From a virus: DNA of 35,404 nt. The DNA lies in the IMG/VR virus record IMGVR_UViG_3300048929_000226, positions 1-35,404 of that record; one strand, written 5' to 3'. The notes beneath the pieces were generated by a model that made no database searches, was not told where the DNA came from, and saw only the letters and a program-made list of their open reading frames with translations. Below are positions 32,150 through 35,404 of this stretch, in pieces (the stretch's first letter is position 1; every line of letters begins with the position of its first letter). The position numbers and the translations under genes are program-made.

Positions 32150-32600
32150 GGTTCCCTCCACCAACGGACTGCACGTCGCTCACCGGCGATTGACCAGGAG
32201 GCGGATTCACTTCAATTGCATAGAATTCCTCTCTAACTGATTCCGCTACTTCCGGTCCGTCAAGTTCTTTTCCGTTCTTGTCAAGAAAGTGCATATCCGT
32301 GTCAATCACCACCCGAAGAGAGCAGGAATTGCTATCGGCCGAATTGCGGAGCTGGGCACATACGCGGTATGGCCCGACTCTCGTCAGTCCCAGCCTTCGA
32401 CTTACATTGGCCCCCACCGTTGCTCCGATTGCATCTTTCTCAAACACGAATGTCTGTGATAGAAACTGCGCAAAGAAGGGGCGTTGGTTTATCAGCGGCA
32501 GGACTTGCTGCTGGAAATCTACCGTACCATCCGCAAAGCAATTTGAAACGCAGAAGCATAACCCCAAGCATGTTGCACATAGAAATCTTAACCTCCTCAT
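32142..32600 (-). CDS. Exported protein of VgrG cluster, possible immunity or accessory protein
   Basis: 152 residues with a signal peptide (MRRLRFLCATCLGLCFCVSNCFA, cleavage after about 23). The mature part has two Cys (about 106 and 117) that may form a disulphide, and an all-beta look (GPYRVCAQLRNSADSNSCSL, VVIDTDMHFLDKNGKEL). No family is recognised. It lies 89 bases downstream of the other exported protein, on the same strand, and overlaps the PAAR remnant start. A second periplasmic immunity protein or a chaperone-like partner of the effector is inferred from position and export signal. Confidence 0.68.
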   Translation of the reverse strand: MRRLRFLCATCLGLCFCVSNCFADGTVDFQQQVLPLINQRPFFAQFLSQTFVFEKDAIGATVGANVSRRLGLTRVGPYRVCAQLRNSADSNSCSLRVVIDTDMHFLDKNGKELDGPEVAESVREEFYAIEVNPPPGQSPVSDVQSVGGGNHD

Positions 32601-32689
32601 GTCCTAGTCCTTTGTACATTTAACAAGACGTTGTGTCCCATTAACGCAGCCGTGCAATCATGTTTGCACAACGAGTCGAATAAAGTCGG

Positions 32690-33565
32690 TCATTGATTCG
32701 CCGCGCGTCGATGTGCGTCAAACGCCGCGACTTCTTCTGTAGTTGTCGGGTAGTCGTGCACGAACTCCGCATAGGTTTTTTGGCCCGTGAATTCAGCATA
32801 GCCGTTCAATGCCATCGGTTCCGATACTTGCCGAATAGCGACACTGACCGCAATCAGATAACGCCCTTTTTTAAATGGGTTGCTCGGGAAAACCATATAT
32901 TGCGCGTATCGAGTTTCACCAGGTTGGAGATGCAGGACTTCGTTCTGGAAATCGCCTTTATTAACCAGCGCTGGCGATCCGATAAATCCGGTGTCGAACT
33001 CTAGGCTCTCGTTGTGCAATTTGATATTGTCCTCTCGAACAGCAGACACTACCGCCCACGAACTACCGGCCATTGGATTGTAGCGACCCTCCCATACAGA
33101 CGGACTGCTAAACGCAATTGCTTCTTTGCCTGAGTTCTGGAAGGCCAGTGTGACTAAAAATCCTCCGGCCTTGGGAAGAATTGTCGGCTTGATATCCAAC
33201 TTGACTGTTCTTAATCCCGTATCGTAAAAGCCTTGGAGGTATTTGAGCGACTGGTAAAAATCCACATAGCCCCGTTCATCCCGCATTGTGGCTACCACAT
33301 GCCGCAATCCATCCAGCGCGGGCTTGTCTATCGTGCCTTCAAATATTCCGATGCCTGGCATATCGCCTTCAGCACGGCTATTACCTCGCATTGCCATTGT
33401 GAAATGGTTGCCTTTTATCCTCACGTCGGTGTTGGTGTAATTTCCGCCCGAACCATTGACCGAAAACACAAGGCCTTCACTTTCCGACATGACAGACTCC
33501 GTAAAAATCAAAGTGATTAAAATTAGAACAATACGAATAATCCTGATAATTGCCGGTCGCATCAT
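32690..33565 (-). CDS. Exported protein coupled to evolved VgrG, candidate periplasmic immunity protein
   Basis: 291 residues, starting in an ATGA overlap with the VgrG stop, so translation is coupled. The N-terminus is a hydrophobic signal peptide (PAIIRIIRIVLILITLIF) with likely cleavage after the following Ser/Glu stretch. The mature part is beta-rich: GLVFSVNGSGGNYTNTDVRI, YQSLKYLQGFYDTGLR, then LDIKPTILPKAGGFLVTLAF and a second domain QPGETRYAQYMVFPSN. No family recognised. A protein exported to the periplasm directly behind a VgrG with a peptidase tail fits an immunity protein against periplasmic self-intoxication. Confidence 0.75.
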   Translation of the reverse strand: MMRPAIIRIIRIVLILITLIFTESVMSESEGLVFSVNGSGGNYTNTDVRIKGNHFTMAMRGNSRAEGDMPGIGIFEGTIDKPALDGLRHVVATMRDERGYVDFYQSLKYLQGFYDTGLRTVKLDIKPTILPKAGGFLVTLAFQNSGKEAIAFSSPSVWEGRYNPMAGSSWAVVSAVREDNIKLHNESLEFDTGFIGSPALVNKGDFQNEVLHLQPGETRYAQYMVFPSNPFKKGRYLIAVSVAIRQVSEPMALNGYAEFTGQKTYAEFVHDYPTTTEEVAAFDAHRRAANQ

Positions 33566-35404
33566 TTCGTCCCCTTTGTTGCCACGGCCTTCCAGGTCAT
33601 CCCATTCTTGTTATGAAACCACTCGCAAATATGTTCAAGATAGTATTTGGGCGTCTCTGTCTTCGGCTCGTAAACCCCGCCGCCCATCAAGGTTCCGTCA
33701 GTCTTTCCCTGCCACGTCTGTTTGTTTGGGTTGTTTTGTGCGAGGGGCAAGTTAACCGTTCTATCGGGCTTGATGTACTGCTTATGTACCGCTCCGCCGT
33801 CCCAGTAATATTCGTCGGGAAAACTCAGCAGATGCCCCACCTCATGGGTCTCCACATGGTGGACCGGGATATCAATCTCGCGACCTGTCTGCGGCGATCT
33901 GTACGTCACCTTCTCCGACCAATTGGCCGAATCTGCGCGCTCTGATTTAACGTGCAGATTGATACTCGTATGGGCTCGGTTTTCAGGGTCTTCGGTCATG
34001 AGGTCTAGCTTGAAAGACACTGGAATCCGACAGGAGCAGGCACCCCCTTTGGGGCAATCGGCGATAGTAAGTTGATACCCGTTCTGGTTCAAATCCTTTT
34101 CCACCTTTGCCTTTGTCATAGCAAGATATTGTGAAATCGAACTGACAGGCCGGTCCTCCATTTTCCGATTTGGGTAACGGGCTAGGAACTGATCCTTATC
34201 GTGGTTGTAGGGAACAACTTCTGAAATCCCATTCGGGTCGGTTTCCCGAATCTGTTTCGGCTTGACAAGTACCCGAACCGTCGCGGTAATAGCTTTTTTA
34301 TTCGAGTCGTAAGCGAGTTCAAAGTGACCGCAATAGTTTTCGTAGCGCGCAAGATACTGACTGCTTCCGGCCATATAGGGAGTGCCGTCCTGTCTAACAG
34401 CAAGATAGTTCGCGCTGTCAACTTTCCGCTCGATGTTCTCGACGATATCAACCAGCTTCCATGTACAAGGCTCGCTAGTTGACCTGACACCCGGTGCCTC
34501 GGCGAATGAACTGTCGAGCGGTTGCGGCGCACCCAGCATTGCGACCGGCGGTGCACCGGGCATAGAGACGGGCCCTGCGGCTCCAGCGTCAAGCGACGAA
34601 AGGGAGCCACAGGAAATGGCAATAGGGTGAGTTGCAAACGCCGTAAAGCGCGGGTACATGACGCTTGCTCCCGGCACGTCCCACGAATCAGTTTTTTCCA
34701 GAATCGGCCCCGGCGACGCGTTGATAATTCCATCGCCGTTGATCTGGATATACGAGCCGCCGGCGCCGATCCACACCTCCTTTGATGCCGAGATAACGAT
34801 CTTCCCCTTCGTGCTGGTGATAGTGAAATCTTTCAGCGCAGCTAGTCCCATCTCGTCGCCCTGTGCCTGCATGTCAATCCGGCCTCGGGCCGCCATGAAC
34901 TTCATGCCGTCCTGGTAGGCGAACAGCGAAATCGACCCTTTCACTGAGGCGTGGTACGAACGCCCTGCGGACAGACTGTAGTCGCGGCCTGCCGTGACTG
35001 CGTGATCGTTCATGCTGGCCTGGTGCGTACTATCCGCCGCGGTCGTCGCGAGGCCCGCCGCACTCGCCACAAGCAGGTCGGGGCGGGTCATTTCCGGCGA
35101 CGGATTGTCACGCGTTAGCGTGCCGCCCCTGAGTGCATCGTTCTGGTTTTTGATTGTTTGCGTTGCATCGCGCTGGCTCGCCCGTGCATCCTGCGCCTTG
35201 TGCTGCTGCGCAAGCTGCGCCAGGTCCTCATGCAACTCGCGCGCCTGCGTGAGTCGCTGCACCGTCTCGCCCATGTCCTTCACTGGCGCCGTGGCCCCTG
35301 ATCGAGTCTCCGTGGTCAGCAGCAACCCCCTGTTAGCGCGTGCGACGCCCCATGAGTCCGTCGCCAGTTCCCACCCCTCGCCGCGTTCCTCCTTGCGCCC
35401 CTCG
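33562..35404 (-). CDS. vgrG: Evolved VgrG with C-terminal zinc metallopeptidase domain (5' part outside window)
   Basis: 613 residues visible; the gene continues beyond the right edge. The visible start (GWELATDSWGVARANRG) is the end of the gp5-like OB/spike part of T6SS VgrG. Residues about 140-230 are the DUF2345 needle region (YSLSAGRSYHASVKGSISL, AARGRIDMQAQGDEMGLAAL). Then comes a C-terminal extension of about 380 residues, absent from ordinary VgrG. Near its end, HEVGHLLSFPDEYYW at about 520-534 carries the HExxH zinc-peptidase motif followed by Asp/Glu candidates for a third ligand. Pseudomonas VgrG2b, an evolved VgrG with a periplasm-acting metallopeptidase tail, is the closest known idea. 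The immunity-like gene overlaps its stop. Confidence 0.9.
   Translation of the reverse strand, partial: EGRKEERGEGWELATDSWGVARANRGLLLTTETRSGATAPVKDMGETVQRLTQARELHEDLAQLAQQHKAQDARASQRDATQTIKNQNDALRGGTLTRDNPSPEMTRPDLLVASAAGLATTAADSTHQASMNDHAVTAGRDYSLSAGRSYHASVKGSISLFAYQDGMKFMAARGRIDMQAQGDEMGLAALKDFTITSTKGKIVISASKEVWIGAGGSYIQINGDGIINASPGPILEKTDSWDVPGASVMYPRFTAFATHPIAISCGSLSSLDAGAAGPVSMPGAPPVAMLGAPQPLDSSFAEAPGVRSTSEPCTWKLVDIVENIERKVDSANYLAVRQDGTPYMAGSSQYLARYENYCGHFELAYDSNKKAITATVRVLVKPKQIRETDPNGISEVVPYNHDKDQFLARYPNRKMEDRPVSSISQYLAMTKAKVEKDLNQNGYQLTIADCPKGGACSCRIPVSFKLDLMTEDPENRAHTSINLHVKSERADSANWSEKVTYRSPQTGREIDIPVHHVETHEVGHLLSFPDEYYWDGGAVHKQYIKPDRTVNLPLAQNNPNKQTWQGKTDGTLMGGGVYEPKTETPKYYLEHICEWFHNKNGMTWKAVATKGTK

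Overview
The window looks like a stretch of a high-GC betaproteobacterial chromosome, most likely Burkholderiaceae (Burkholderia/Paraburkholderia type). This rests on GC-rich codon use in the phage genes, the recognisable gene families, and a type VI secretion (T6SS) VgrG cluster; the species cannot be told from sequence alone. It holds most of the structural region of a temperate contractile-tailed phage (about 564-24930), a degraded junction region with a Gly-rich orphan gene and an IS256-family insertion (24931-30258), a small block of accessory genes with a LexA-like operator and a structured-RNA candidate (30259-31980), and a reverse-strand T6SS VgrG/effector cluster cut by the window end (32007-35404).

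The prophage is a mosaic. Packaging and head genes are lambda-like: small and large (GpA-type) terminase, gpW-like joiner, gpB-type portal, S49 head protease, gpD-like decoration protein, gpE-type major capsid and an FII-like joiner. The tail is Mu-like and contractile: DUF2635 protein, sheath, tube, a tail assembly chaperone with a visible -1 slippery heptamer, tape measure with a built-in lytic transglycosylase, gpN, gpP, gp45, gp46, gp47 and gp48. Two tail fibre/spike genes and a truncated third share the same N-terminal module, with a DUF4376-like fibre-assembly gene between the first two. No lysis cassette, repressor or intact integrase is visible.

An oppositely oriented, lower-GC gene for an AlbA_2 (Schlafen-type) protein sits between gpN and gpP. 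It is a classic moron position and a candidate defence or superinfection-exclusion gene.

Beyond the third fibre remnant the sequence is degraded and holds a possible integrase C-terminal scrap. It is followed by an unrecognised 558-residue protein with a Gly-rich hydrophobic segment, then an IS256-family element with an exact 8-bp target duplication. Further right are a small gene pair flanking a LexA-like box, and a strong TATAAT-led, highly structured RNA region in front of a protein that joins a helical N-terminus to a transposase-derived DUF4096 domain.

The right end, read on the minus strand, carries the C-terminal part of an evolved VgrG whose extension contains a zinc-peptidase HEVGH motif. 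It is followed by two tightly linked genes for exported (signal-peptide) proteins, plausible immunity proteins for a periplasm-acting peptidase, and by the broken start of a PAAR gene.
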